64,000 nt of DNA from Eulemur rufifrons. Lineage: Eukaryota > Chordata > Mammalia > Primates > Lemuridae. The stretch is from positions 64,115,501 to 64,179,500 of the forward strand of contig NC_090983.1 of the NCBI RefSeq assembly GCF_041146395.1, read 5' to 3'. Made by a program: the position numbers and the translations under genes. A model generated the notes under the pieces. It ran no database searches and was not told where the DNA came from. It saw nothing but the letters and a program-made list of their open reading frames with translations. Shown here one piece after another: positions 24,870 through 37,517 of the stretch (the first letter of the stretch is position 1; each line of letters opens with the position of its first letter).

Positions 24870-27800
24870 ATGACAGGAGTAAGTCCTCACCTATCAATAA
24901 TAACCTTGAATGTTAACAGATTAAATCCCCCAATTAAAAGATATAGACTGGCTGAATAGATTTTTAAAAATTCAACCATATGCTGCCAACAAGAAACTCA
25001 CTTCACCTGTAAAGACACACATAGAATGAACATGAAGGGATTGAAAAGCATATTCCATGCAAATGAAAACCAAAGCAAGCAGGAGTAGCTATACTTAAAT
25101 AAAATGGTCTTTTAAGTAAATAATTATGAAAAGAGGCAATGAAGGTCATTATATAATGATAAAGAGAACAACTTAGTAAGAGGACATAACAATTATTAAT
25201 ATACATGCACCCCACACTGGAGCATCAAGATATGTAAAGCAAATATTATGAGGGAGAGATAAATTCCAATACAATAATAGTTGGGGATTTCAACGTCTCA
25301 CTCCCAGCATTGGACATATCATTGAGACAGAAAATCAACAAAGAAACTTTTGATTTAAAATGAATTTTAGACCAAATAGACCTAACAGACATTTACAGAG
25401 CATTTCATTCCAAATCTATAAAATACACATTCTTTTCATCAGCACATGGAACATTCTCTAGGACTAGACTATATGTTAGGCCACAAAATAAGTCTCAAAA
25501 AATTTTAAAAATTGCAATGATATCAAGCATCTTTTCTGACTATAATGAGATAAAACTAGAAATCAATACTAAGAGGAACTTTCAAAACTATATGAATATA
25601 TGGAAATTAAACAACATGTTCCTGAATGACCAATGGGTCAATTAAGAAATTAAAAAGAAAATTTACAAATTTCTTGAAACCAATGAAAATAGAAATACAG
25701 CATAAAAAAACCTATGGGATACAACAAAAGTAGTGTTCAGAGAGAAGCTTACAGCAATAAACACCTATATCAAAAAAGTAGAAAGATTTCAGATAAACAA
25801 TTTAACAATACATCTTAAGGAACTAGAAGAGCAAGAATAAACTAAGTCCAAAATTAGCAGAGCTAAAGGTATAATAAAAGTCAAAGTAGAAATAGACAAA
25901 AAAATACAAAAGATCAGCAAAATAAAAACTTGGTTTTAAAAAAATAAACAAAATTGGCAAACCATTAGCTAGATTAACCAAGAAAAAAAGAGAAAGGACC
26001 CAAAGAAATAAAATCAGAAATGAAAAAGGAGGCATTACAACTAATACTCAGAAATACAGAGAATTATTAGAGACTGTTATGAGCAACATGTCAAGAAATT
26101 GGAAAATCTAGAGGAAATGGATAAATTCAACCTACCAAGATTGAACCAAGAAGAAATAGAAAACCTGAACAAATCAATTACAAGTAACAAGATTGAATCA
26201 ATAATAAAAAGTTTTCCATCAAAGAAAAGCCCAGGACCTGATGGCTTCACTGCTGAATTCTTCCAAAAGGATAACTAATACCAATTTTTCTCAAACTCTT
26301 CCAGAATATTGAAGAGAAAAACATTCTTCCAAACTCATTTTACTAGGCCAGCATTGCCCTGACACCAAAATCAGACAAGGCACATAAAAATAAAACAAAC
26401 AGGAATATTCCTGATGAACATAGATGCAAAAATACTCAACAAAATACTAGCAAGCTGAATGCAGTCTATATGACAAACCTACAGCTAACATCATACTGAA
26501 TAGGGAAAAAATGAAAGCTTTTCCTCTAAGAATTAGAACAGGACAAAAATGACCACTCTTGCCACTCTTATTCAATATAGTGCTGGAAGTCCTAGCCAGA
26601 GCAATTAAGCAAGAAAAGGAAATAAAGGCAATTCAAATTGGAAAGAAGAAAGTCAAATTGTCCCAATTTGCAGACAACATGGTCCTATATACATAAAACC
26701 CTGAAAGTACCACCAAAAAAACTCTTAGAACTAACAAAGAATTCAGTATAGATAGTTTCAGGATACCAAATCAATATACAAAAATCAGTAGCATTTCTCT
26801 ATACCAACAACACACTGTCAGAAAAGGAAATCAAGAAAGAAATCCCATTTATACTAGCCACAATAAATAAATAAATAAATAAAATACCTAGGAATAAATT
26901 TAACCAAGGAGGTAAAATATCTTCAAGGAAAACTATAATACACTGATGAAAGAAATTGAAGAGGACACACAAAAATGGAAAGACATCTCATGTTCATGGA
27001 TTGAAAAAAATTAATATAGTAAAAATATTAGAAAGAATAGGAATAATACTACCAAAACAATCTACATACAGATCCAATGCAATCCTTATCAAAATACCAA
27101 TGACATTCTTCACAAAAATAGAAAAAATAATCCTAAAATTCACATGGAACCACAAAAGACCCAGAATAGCCAAAGCCATCCAGAGCAAAAAAGAACAAAG
27201 CTGGAGGCATCACACAACCTGACTTAAAAATGTCCTACAAAGCTATAGTACCTAAATTAGCATGGTACTGGCATGAAAACAAACACAGAGACCAATGGAA
27301 CAGAAAAGAGAACTCAGAAATAAATTCATGTGTTTACAGCCAGCTGATTTTTGACAGAGGTGCTAAAAACATATATCGGGGAAAGAACAGTCTCTTTAAC
27401 AAATCGTGCCAGAAAAACTGGATATCCATATGCAGATGCAGAAGAATGAAACTAGACCCCTCTCTCTTACCATATGCAAAAATCATTTCAAAATTGATTA
27501 AAGACTAAAATGTAAGACCTAAACCTATGAAACTACTGGAAGAAAACAAGGGAAACACTTCAGGACATTTATCTAGGCAAAGATTCTATGGGGAAGACCT
27601 CAAAAGGACAGGCAACAAAAGCAAAAATAGACAAATGGGATTATACCAAACTAAAAAGCTTCTGCTTTATAGCAAAGGGTACAATCAACAAAATTAATAA
27701 ACAATTTTCAGAATGGGAGAAAATATTTGCAAACTGTTCATCCGATAAGGGGTTAATAGCTATAATATACAAGGAACTCAAATAATTCAGCATCAAAAAA

Positions 27801-28430
27801 CCAAATAATCTGATTTAAGAATGGGCAAATGAGCTAAATAGACATCTCTCAAAAGATGACATACAAATGGCCAATAGGTTTACAAAAAATTGCTCAATAT
27901 TACCAATAATCAGGACAATGCAAATCAAAACCACAATGAGATATTATCTTATCACAGTTAGAACACTTATTATAATATAAAAAAGATGAAAAATAACAAA
28001 TGTTGACAGGATATGGAGAAAGAGGAACTAATAAACTATTGCTGGGAAGGAAAATTAGTACAGCCATACATTATGGAAACCAGTATGGAGGTTCCTCAAA
28101 AAATTAAAAATAGAACTACCATGGGATCCAGCAATCCCACTACTGGATATATATCCAAAGCAAAGGAAATCAGTATTCCAAAGAGATATCTGCACTTCTG
28201 TGTTTATTGTAGCACTATTCTCAATAGCCAAGATGTGAAATCAACCTGAGTATCCATCAATAGATGAATTAATAAAGAAAATGTTATATACATGTACAAT
28301 GGAATACTATTGATAGACAAGTTTTTTAAATTTGTGGCAACATTGATGAACTTGGAGGATATTGTGTTAAGTAAAGTAAGTCAGGCACAAAAAAATGTTG
28401 CATGTTTTCACTCATATGTGGAAGCTAAAA
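24870..28430 (+). pseudogene. L1 ORF2 (endonuclease/reverse transcriptase) pseudogene
   Basis: It starts at the typical ORF2 opening ATGACAGGAGTAAGTCCTCA at 24870. The apurinic-type endonuclease part is followed by the RT part: CCAGGACCTGATGGCTTCAC at about 26231, the catalytic box at 26667-26678, and a C-terminal part with [15 protein letters not shown] at about 27260-27305 and LISKL-type sequence near 27490. The frame is broken repeatedly (longest open piece about 92 codons). The catalytic FADD box reads F-A-D-N, so the second aspartate is lost in this copy. ORF2 would make the endonuclease and RT used for L1 and Alu insertion; this one is dead. Confidence 0.92.
26862..26884. repeat. (AAAT)n simple repeat
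   Basis: About five AAAT units inside ORF2 of the youngest L1, probably expanded after insertion. Confidence 0.85.
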
Positions 28431-28753
28431 ATGTTGATGTCATAGAAGTAGCAAACATAATAGTGGTTATTAGAGGTGGCGAAATGAGAGTAGGGATAGG
28501 GAGAGATTAGTTTGTGGATACAAAGGTATGGCTAGATAGGAATTCGATCTAGTGTTCTATAGTACTATGGGATGACTATAACCAACAAAAATATATTGAA
28601 TATTTTCAAATAGCTAGAAGAGTGAATTTTGACTGTTCCTAACACAAAGAAATGATAAATATTTAATAATTACTCTGGTTTGATCATTATGTATTATATA
28701 CATGCATAGAAATATCACACTGTACCCCATAAGTATACACAATTCATATACAT

Positions 28754-28766
28754 GAAATGAACAAGG
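28754..28766. repeat. Target-site duplication, right copy (13 bp)
   Basis: Exact repeat of 21487-21499. Immediately after it the middle L1's ORF2 resumes. Confidence 0.95.
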
Positions 28767-29571
28767 GGCATCACTACATATCCTATGGACATCAAATGGA
28801 TAATAAAAGACTATTAAATTCATAATTGATAGCCTAGATGAAATTTGATAACCTAGATGAAATGGATGAATTATTTGAAAGACACAATCTGTCAAAACTT
28901 ACACAAGAAGAAATAGACAATCTGAATAGGCATATACCTATTAAAGAAATTGAATCATTAATAGCCTTCGAAAACAGAAAGCACCAGGCCCAGAAAGGTC
29001 CACTAATGAATTATACCACTTAAGGAAGAAACTATTATCAATTCTCTATAATCTCTTTCAGAAGATGAAAGCAGAGGGAATGAGTACTCCATAGAATACT
29101 CATTCTAGAAGGCCAGCGTTGTCCTAATACCAAAACCAGACAAACACATTATAAGAAAAGAAAACTACAGACTCTCCATGAATATAGGGGCAACATCTTC
29201 AACTAAACAGTGGGAAATTGAATACAACCATGTCTAAAAAGAACTATACAGTGTGATTATGTGAGATTATTTCTAAGTATCAAGGCTGGTTCAACCCTAG
29301 AAAATCAATGTAATCCATTGTATTAACAGACTGAAGAATAAAAATTACATGATCATATCAATAGATGCAGAAAAATCATTTGATAAAATCCAAACTCATT
29401 CAAACTAGAAACAGAAGGAGCATGCTCAATTGCATAAAAAGTATCTACATAAAATCTAGAGCTAATATCATACTTAACGGTGAGAAAATAGAAGCTTCCT
29501 CACTAAGATCAGGAACAATGTAAGGATATCCCCTCTAAGCTCTTCTTTTCAACATCATACTGGCCGGGCGC
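28767..29571 (+). mobile_element. Middle L1 of the nest, part B: ORF2 linker and RT start
   Basis: ORF2 resumes after the younger L1. The open piece at 28838-29023 encodes DELFERHNLSKLTQEEIDNL, a typical L1 segment just upstream of the RT core, followed by GCCAGCGTTGTCCTAATACC and ATGATCATATCAATAGATGC. The frame is broken. Part B stops at the Alu inserted at 29572. Confidence 0.9.
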
Positions 29572-29898
29572 GGTGGCTCACGCCTGTAATCCTAGCACTC
29601 TGGGAGGCCGAGGTGGGCGGATCGTTTGAGCTCAGGAGTTCGAGACCAGCCTGAGCAAGAGTGAGACCCCATCTCTACTAAAAATAGAAAGAAATTATAT
29701 GGACAGCTAAAAATATATATAGAAAAAATTAGCCGGGCATTGTGGTGCATGCCTGTAGTCCCAGCTACTCGGGAGGCTGAGACAGGAGGATCACTTGAGC
29801 TCAGGAGTTTGAGGTTGCTGTGAGCTAGGCTGACGCCACAGCACTCACTCTAGCCTGGGCAACAGAGTGAGACTCTGTCTCAAAAAAAAAAAAAAAAA
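29572..29898 (+). repeat. Lemur-type Alu, young, with target-site duplication
   Basis: A full dimer beginning GGCCGGGCGCGGTGGCTCAC with CpGs still present. The inter-monomer linker includes AAATAGAAAGAAATTATATG, and the right arm ends GAGCTAGGCTGACGCCACAG. Both are features of strepsirrhine, in particular lemur, Alus rather than human AluS/Y. The flanks AACATCATACT at 29561-29571 and 29899-29909 match exactly. It sits in the middle L1. Confidence 0.95.
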
Positions 29899-29929
29899 AA
29901 CATCATACTGCAAGTCCCAGCTAATGCAA

Positions 29930-30341
29930 CACTATAGTTTGAGTGCCACCACCAAAATTCATGTTGAAATTTGCATCCTAATATGGCAGTGTTGAGAGAT
30001 GAGGCCCAGTGGGAGGTCTTTGAATTATAGCGATATTGACCTCATAAATACGTTCATGTGATCTTGTGGGAGTGAGTGAGCTCCCACTCTAGCAGGAATG
30101 GATTAGTTCCTGAGAAAGTGGATTATTATAAGTGAGTCCAGCCTCTGCTGCCTGTCTCTTTGCACAAACCCATTTTCCCTTCAGCTTTCTGCTCTAAGTT
30201 GAAGAAGCACAAGACGCTTATCAGATAGTCTGCCCAATCTTGGACTTTTCAGCCATGAGAAACATGAGCCAAATAAATATCTTTTCTTTATAAATTACTG
30301 TCTCAAGTATTATGTTATAGCAGCAGAAAATGACTAAGACA
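29930..30341 (+). repeat. Solo MaLR LTR (MST-type, ERVL-MaLR)
   Basis: 412 bp in the order of an MST LTR: CTATAGTTTGAGTGCCACCA at the 5' end, a central GAGTGAGTGAGCTCCCACTC / GGATTAGTTCCTGAGAAAGT part, CTTGGACTTTTCAGCCATGA, an AATAAATATC poly-A-signal part, and the end GTTATAGCAGCAGAAAATGA to CTAAGACA. Flanks TGCAA (29925-29929) and CGCAA (30342-30346) fit a 5-bp duplication with one change. Non-autonomous retroviral-like elements of this kind carry no envelope gene, and only the LTR remains. Confidence 0.9.
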
Positions 30342-30453
30342 CGCAATAAGAAAAAAAAAAAGAAATAAAAAATACAAAGTTTGGGAAGGAATACATAAAA
30401 CTGTCTTCGTTTTCAGATGACATGATAGTTTCTGTAGAAAATCTAAAAGGAAA
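30342..30453 (+). mobile_element. Middle L1, RT catalytic part between two insertions
   Basis: This short ORF2 piece holds the RT catalytic box as F-S-D-D at about 30410-30421, followed by ATGATAGTTTCTGTAGAAAA. It is flanked by the MaLR LTR on the left and an Alu on the right. Confidence 0.85.
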
Positions 30454-30768
30454 GGCCAGGTGTGGTGGCTTATGCCTGTAATCCTAGCCCTTTGGGAGGC
30501 CAAGGCAGGAGAATTGCTTGAGGTCAGGAGTTCAAGACAAGCCTGAACAAGACGGAGAACCTGTTCCTACAAAAAACAGAAAAATTAGCCAAGTGTAGTA
30601 GTGTGTGCCTGTAGTCCCAGTTACTAGGGAAGCTGAGGCAGGAGGATTGCTTGGGCCCAGGAGTTTGAGGTTGCTGTGAGCCATGATGATGCCACTGCAC
30701 TCTACGCAGGATGACAGAGAGAGATCCTGTCTCAATAAAATAAAATAAAATAAAATAAAATAAAATAA
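30454..30768 (+). repeat. Old Alu with (AAAAT)n tail
   Basis: GGCCAGGTGTGGTGGCTTAT begins the left monomer. The right monomer includes GTAGTCCCAGTTACTAGGGA and ends with GATCCTGTCTCAATAAAATA, then seven or so AAAAT units. It lacks the lemur-type linker and is more diverged than the neighbour at 29572. Confidence 0.92.
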
Positions 30769-32457
30769 TTGACAAAAACACTTCAGGAACTACTAAACCA
30801 TTTTAGCAAGTTTACAAGATACAAGGTTAATATACAACAATGTATTAGCAACGATTCAAAATAGAATTTGAAATTGAAAACACAATACCATTTATATCAG
30901 GATTCCCCCCAAGATGAAATGCTTAGGTATAAATTTATCAAAATATGCACAAGTTCTATATGAGAAAAACTAAAATGCCCTGATGAAAAACATCAAAGAA
31001 GAACCAAATAAATGAAGAGAAAGTCTGTGTTCATGGATAGGAAGACTCAATATTGCCAAGATGTCAGTTCTTCCCAGCTTGACCTATAGATTCATACAAT
31101 TCCATCAAAATCCCAGGAAGTTATGTTGTGGACATTGGCAAACTGATTCTAAAGTTTATATAAAGAGGCAAAGATCCAGACTAGCCAACACAATACTGAA
31201 GGAGAAGAAAAAAGTTGGAGGACTGACACTACTAAACTTTGAGACTTACTATAAAGGTACAGTAATCATGATAGGGGGATAGTGGTGAAAAAATAGACAA
31301 TTAGATAAATAGAATAGAATAGAGAGCCCAGAATAGACTCACACAAGTATAGTCAACTGATATTTGACAGACCTGAAGAAAATATTTGCAGAAGATACAT
31401 CAGATTAAGGACTGCTATCAAAAATATACAGAATTCTTAACTCTCAACAATTAGAAAACTAACAAATCTATTAAAAATGAACAAAAGACCTGGGTACTTC
31501 AGTAAAGAAGATATAGAGGTGGCAAATAAGCATATGAAAAGATGATGAAAATCATATGTCATTAGGAAATTACAAATTAAAATGATAAGATACCACTACA
31601 CACCTATGAAAATGAGCACAATCCAAAACACTGGCAACACAAAAGGATGGTGAATGTGTGAAGCAACAGGAACTCCTATTTATTGCTAGTGGCATGCAAA
31701 ATGGTACAGCTACTTTTAAAGAGAGTCCGGCAATGTCTCACAAAACAAAACACACTTTTAGCATACTATTGTACTCCTTTATATTTACCCAAATGAGTCG
31801 AAAACTTAAGTCCACACGAGAACCTGTACATGGATATTTATAAAGGATTTATTCTTAATTGCCAAAACTTGGAAGCAACCGAGATGAGTATGTGAATGGA
31901 TAAATAAATGTGGTATACCCAGACAGTGTACTATTATTCAGTGCTAAAAAGAAATGAGCTATCAAACCATGAAAAGACATGAAGGAAACTTAAATGCATT
32001 TTATCAAGTGAAAGTAGCCAGTCTGATAAGGCTACATACTATATGATTCCAAATATATGACATTCTGGAAAAGGGAAAACTATGGAGACAGTAGAAGATC
32101 AGTGGTTATCAGAGGTTGAGGGAAGGAAGAGATGAAGAGACAGAGCACAGAAGATCTTTAGGGCAATGTAACTATTCTGTATGATATTATAATGGTGGAT
32201 ACATGTTATTGTACATTTATCAAATCCCATAGAATGTACAACACTAAGAGTGAACCCCAATGTAAATTATGAACTTAAAGTGATAATGATGTGTCAATGT
32301 AGGTTCATCAATTATAACAAATGCACTACTGTGTTGTGGGATGGTGATAGTAGGGGAAGTTGTGCTATGTGGGGTCTGCAAATCTATTAAACTTCTCTGT
32401 ACCTTCCACTCAATTTTACTGTTAAACTAAAACTGCTGTAAAATAAAGTCTACTAAT
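30769..32457 (+). mobile_element. Middle L1 of the nest, part C: ORF2 C-terminal half and 3' UTR
   Basis: ORF2 continues with ATATTGCCAAGATGTCAGTT, CAGACTAGCCAACACAATAC and TTTGGAAGCAACCGAGATGA-like blocks to about 32060. The 3' UTR contains GTGTTGTGGGATGGTGATAG and CTCTGTACCTTCCACTCAAT and ends CTGCTGTAAAATAAAGTCTA, an L1M-type 3' end. Flanks 18058-18076 and 32458-32474 look like a worn target-site duplication (both end in AAAG(G)ATGG). Excluding inserts, the element is about 6.1 kb. Confidence 0.88.
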
Positions 32458-33612
32458 GATAAATTAAAGGATGGAAAAAGATAAACTGTACAGACACTAA
32501 ACATAAGACATCTGGTGTGGCTATGATAATACTAGACAATAGTAATCTTAAATATAAGGAGTATTGCTAGAGATAAAGAGGCCATTTCATAGTGATTTAA
32601 AGGGTCAATTCCAAAAAAAAGAAATAACACTATCAAATACATATTTAGTAATAGAACTTCAAAATAAACAAAGCAAAAACTAACAGAATTATTGGGGAAA
32701 ATAGACATATCTACAATTGTAATTACAAATTTAACTCCACTTTCTCAGTACTTGCTAGCATAAATAGACAAATAAAAATCAGTAATGATGTGGAAGTTTT
32801 GAAAAACTCTCAACCAACTTGCCCTTGTTGATATTTAGAGAATACTGTACCAAATCACTGAAGAACATACATTCTTCTCAAGAGTATATGGAATTATCAC
32901 CAAAATAGACCACATGCTGGGTCATAAAACTGCAAAAGATTATAAATGTCCAATAGGTACACAAAATGGTGCATTAGAGAAATACAAATAAAATCATGAT
33001 ATACCCCTTCTCATCCACTAGAATAGCAAAAATTAGAAAGACTGATAATATCAGATGTTGATGAACAAGTATAACAACTGAAACTCTCATACATTATTGG
33101 TAGGAAGCAGTTTGCCAGTTTATTTGAAGGATAATCATGACCCCAAGAGAAATAAAAACATCTTTGCAAAAAATTCTATACAAAAATATTTGTAGTAGAT
33201 TTTTAAATAATTACCACAAACTGGAAACAACCCAAATGACCATTAAAATGAGAATGAGTAAGCAAATTGTGGTATATTCACTAATGGAATACCACTTAGC
33301 AATGCAAAATAATGAATTTCTAAAACCTACAACAGCATGGATGAATCTCAAAAACATTATCTTGAGCAGAAGTCCGATAGAAAAGAATCAATATTGTATT
33401 ATCCTATTTATATAAAGTCCTTAATAGACAAAAATTTATGATTGGAACAATGGCTGTTCCTTGGAAAAGGGATTAAACTGGACAGTGGTGTGAACCAGAA
33501 CTTTCTACATTATGAATTACATGGGTGTAGTTTTTTCAAACATCATTGAATTATATGCTTAAAGGCTATGCTTTTTATTATATGCAAATCAGAGTTCAAT
33601 AAATAAGAGTAT
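32458..33612 (+). mobile_element. Oldest L1 of the nest, 3' part (L1M/L1ME-like)
   Basis: ORF2 sequence picks up where 18076 stopped: GGTGTGGCTATGATAATACT at 32517, AAAATAGACCACATGCTGGG at 32901, and later CCACTTAGCAATGCAAAATA at 33291. It ends at TCAGAGTTCAATAAATAAGA near 33590-33612, an old L1 3' terminus. One stretch near 32940 jumps forward in ORF2, an internal deletion. There are no intact frames. Confidence 0.82.
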
Positions 33613-36600
33613 GGTGGGAGGAAAGGATATTCTTTATTAGAAAAGAAAAACGCAGCCCTCAGTTATCTTGACAGTTTGACAAAAAGCCTTATCCATTTCC
33701 AAGTATTCTCTTTTTTATAGAAAGGAAATCAGAATGAATTATCTGGTGATCACAGTGTTGAGGTGTCCAGTGTTGATGTTGACATCAAGTTTTGATTTTG
33801 AAAATAGAAAGTCAAAAAAACTGATTGAACAATTTTATCTCAATTCATATCAAGATACTGCTTTGATTTTTCAAGAAAGGTAGAGTATAAATATTCCCTA
33901 TATAAACTGCAGAAATAAAAATGGATAGCATTATTTCATGACAGTGTTATTAATTTTCGGCTTGCTTTCTATTCCTAAATTCTTGCCCCTTTGCCTTCTC
34001 TTAGACAATCTATTAAGAAAGGAATTCCAAGCTCAAATTCTCTGTTTCTACCCTTACCCAGTGGAATGTCAAGCAAATTCTTAGATTGCCACAATTTAGA
34101 AAAAGAAAACAATATCCTCAGTACCCATTATAAATTACTTCTTCTGCCCTTAATCTTGTTCTAGCACTTTTTTTAGTTCGGGAGGCCCTTATCCAAAAGT
34201 CCTTTTACTAATTCATACATCAGTTAATTCAACAAACATTTTTGTCAAATACCAAGGAAAAGTAATTATTTCTGCAACATATTCAATGCCATTTCAATCA
34301 ATTCCTCTAACCTGGAAAACCCTGACAGCCATGTTTTAGAGAATTTGATGACTCTTTTTAAACTCTTTGGAAAGGAGGCTGCCAGATGTATTGCTGTGTT
34401 CACATATGTGCATGCATGAATGAATAAAGTAATTAAATGATCCTTAGGTAGTTTGCTAAACCCTTACAGGGAGACTTTGTCAGAAAACTTGGCATCTTCA
34501 CCTAGGCTACTGATCTTGCTTCCCAATTTGCACCAAAGCATTTGGTTTCTAAAAATTATAGCTTAGCAATTAATTTACCGTATGCCAACTGATGAGTGAG
34601 ATTTATCTTAATTTGAATAAACTATAAATGTCCATTCATCAGTTATGATCTTTGTGAAGGCAGGCTGCCAGGAAGCACCAGGTGTCTGGGCCAGAGTTTA
34701 CTCAAATATAAGATGAACCCTTTTCTGATATTTGAAAGCTATGAATCCTCCATTTGACTTTGGGCCAAATGTTTAATGTCTCTTAGTCTTGGTTTTTTTT
34801 TTTTTGTCTGTGAAGTAATAAGGTTGATTATATGGGCTGTAAATTTCAATTCCATGAATTCTATCAAGTTCTACAATCTATGGATATATGATTGCTAGCA
34901 AAGGGAGAGATAATTGATACCACTAGCAAAAGACTTGACTCAAAAACTCTGTGTGAACATGCAAATTTAAAGCCAAAATTATGCCTTAGCTATGTATCAG
35001 AGTCTAACATTATACTACAAAAGTAATGATGACAATGGTCTTTATCTTCAAGAAACTTACCATACAGTTTGGGCCGTTAAGATAAACATAAATAAAAACA
35101 GATGGCAATACATAATGAAATGTAAAGAAAAATTATCTAAGTTCTGAGGGTCAGAGGAATGAACTCAGATTACAACTAACAACTAACAGCTACAATTAAA
35201 AAAAAAAATCTATCTTGTCCCCAATGTCTCTTTATTTGCCCATAAGACTTTGGTATAATGTGGAACAACCGATTCTCAGTAACCCAAAAATGAGTAGAAA
35301 AAATTGCAACCCAGTATTTAATGGTAATTTGCTGAGTTCTACATCATCAATCAAACTTCAAACTAGTATTCTAGTAAAAGGAAAAATAATTTAAAATAAG
35401 TAAGGATTATATTATGTAATACTGATATTTTCTTTTTTTCCTCTAGTTTCATACATTGAAAATGACTTACAAACACTATTTTATTTTATGGGTTCTGTTC
35501 TACAGCTGAGTGAAAGAGAAGCCATTAAAATATATTTGGCTTAAATAGGCAAGACATGTAATATTTATTGCCTGTATGATTACATGGCAGGAGTAGATGA
35601 TGGCTTTTACAGAAGATTCACAAACTTTAGTGAAGGAGAATGACTTAATTCTCGTCACTACTGTACTTTTGTTCAGTAGACTGCTGTCTTGCATTTTTGC
35701 TAATGTAGAACAACAAGAAACATTCCTTGTTTTCAGTCATTTCAGAACACTCATTTTTCCAATTTATCCTGTATTTTGATGCTCTTTTTATGGGCAATTA
35801 TGTATTTTTTTCAAATTATGTTCCTTGACCTTTTTATTAGCATGCATGTGCAGAAATAAATAATTCTTGTCCCACCTTAAAAAATTTATTTGGTGGTGTT
35901 TTTAATTTGTTAAATTTAGAGGAAATTGTAATATATTTCATATAGATCTTCATCCAGTAACACAATCTCTACACTCAATGAGGAAGTTTAAAAGTACCTT
36001 TTTCATTTGTGCTTGGAGTAGAACGGCCTATACAACAAATACTTTCTGAATCAGCTTTCTAGTCAAGATACTTTCTTTTAAAGTTGTTTTGACTTAGTAG
36101 GCTAATGGGCAGAAGATGAGATAAGGCGAATTGGAAGGGAGAAAAAGGAGGTAACTGAAAAAAACACTCACAATATATCTTTTATTTCTCTGGAAAAGCA
36201 AGTTCAAAAACTAAACACATCATTTGTCTTTTTTTTTTCTTTTTGAAAATTTAGTGTAGTAGCCAAAGTCCAGCACTATTTTTGATCCTACAGTGTACTT
36301 AGAATGCACTTAGTTCAGAAGCGCCTCTAATACAATAGGTCCCAAATGCTTTCTTTTAAAATTCAGCCCAAGTTTTCTGAAATTGAAATGCATATGCAAC
36401 TCATTTGTAGGATTGAACATACATCTTATAGTACACACTGGCATTAAATTGAAACCTGAATGATGAGAAGTCATTTGCGTGGGCAGGAAGCCAAATCGTT
36501 CCTGGAGTTCTACATGCAGGCAATAATTTACATCGACAGGTAGAAAACATGTTATGTGCTTTTGGTACAATGATGCCGAAAAGTTTGGCAATGACTCATA

Positions 36601-36725
36601 ACTCAGCTATCATTTAAAAATGCTCAAAAACATGAAAAAATGGATGAAAACTTGCTCGTGTCTAAATTCAAAGACAAGGGAGTCCTTGGGATCTGACAAG
36701 GTGAATCATGGAATAGGACCAAAAA
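33613..36725. other. Single-copy AT-rich sequence, no gene seen
   Basis: Part of the longest low-repeat stretch of the window. Weak L2-like traces occur near 34205-34260 and 35040-35130. Open frames of 60-65 codons at 35500-35780 overlap on both strands and carry no motif. Confidence 0.45.
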
Positions 36726-36748
36726 TAGATAGATAGATAGATAGATAG
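36726..36748. repeat. (TAGA)n microsatellite
   Basis: Nearly six TAGA units. Short but uninterrupted, so possibly polymorphic. Confidence 0.9.
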
Positions 36749-37517
36749 AAATACAACATTATGTTTTGGGTTTCTCCTCCCTTCTATTTCTATTACCATA
36801 AGGGACCTGAAAGAAGAATTAATAGCATCTGTGTTTCCTATTCATTTTCTCATTTATTTAAGATAAATTAAAGGACTTTTTACCCTTTCCATTTTTTATC
36901 ACTGTGATTGGTGCTATCATTTCCCATTATCTCCTCTCAATTTTCCATGAAATTGTCCAATATGAACTAAAGGAAGCCATTTCCCTTAAAATTAGTAGTA
37001 TGTATGTTTTCTGAACCAGCTGGTGGGAGGAGAATAGACAGATTGAATAAGGGAACAAACCACAGCCAGTGGCCTTCCCTATGCTACAATAATCAAAATT
37101 CCAAGGCAATCTCCACCAGGATCACTGTAGATTTAGGGTGAATATCACTTTTTCAGGACCAAGCTACTGGATTTCCCTGAATAACAAGGAATAAGAGTTG
37201 ACGTTTTTTTCCCTTAAACTTGTCCCACTCCGAAGATCCCTTATACATATAATTGACTTTTGGGGAAAAAGGGGATTTCAGCCCTCACTCTAGTTAACCA
37301 ACAAGAAGTGAACAAGAGCAGTCCCTGGACACACCTAGAATGGCCATATCTACAAATGCCCTCAAATCTGACAGCTGTTTCCTATCCAAGCATACGGTAA
37401 GGGTGCTGCCATTACTCCCAAGTAAATCAAAATGTCATCCTGCCATGGTTTGGCTTCCAGTGTACACTGCAAAATGAAATCAGGCACCTTGCATCTCATT
37501 GATACAACATGCCTCAC
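36749..37517. other. Single-copy sequence, nothing identified
   Basis: No repeat recognised. It borders the candidate minus-strand exon, whose frame continues open to 37362 beyond the predicted donor. Confidence 0.4.

Larger units (their letters stand above)
21500..28753 (+). mobile_element. Youngest L1 of the nest, near full length (about 7.25 kb)
   Basis: The element is bounded by perfect 13-bp target-site duplications. In order it holds a start AGATAGTTGACTAGAAGCCC (compare AGATGGCTGACTAGACACAG in the antisense L1 at 56.2 kb), a GC-rich 5' UTR of about 2.2 kb with internal tandem repeats, a broken ORF1, a broken ORF2, and a short 3' UTR ending TGTACCCCATAAGTATACAC. The length exceeds that of a modern human L1 (about 6 kb), mainly because of the 5' UTR. 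There is no long 3' poly-A tail left. It was probably full length at insertion and decayed afterwards. Confidence 0.93.

Noticed and set aside
26956..27785. Consecutive open frames that look like a small gene cluster
   Set aside because: They are broken pieces of L1 ORF2 in shifting frames, recognisable from RT C-terminal motifs.
30524..30781. Minus-strand open frames with protein-like sequence such as PPASASLVTG
   Set aside because: This is the familiar translation of Alu sequence, not a gene. The same applies at 1736-1939, 13836-14237 and 59196-59582.
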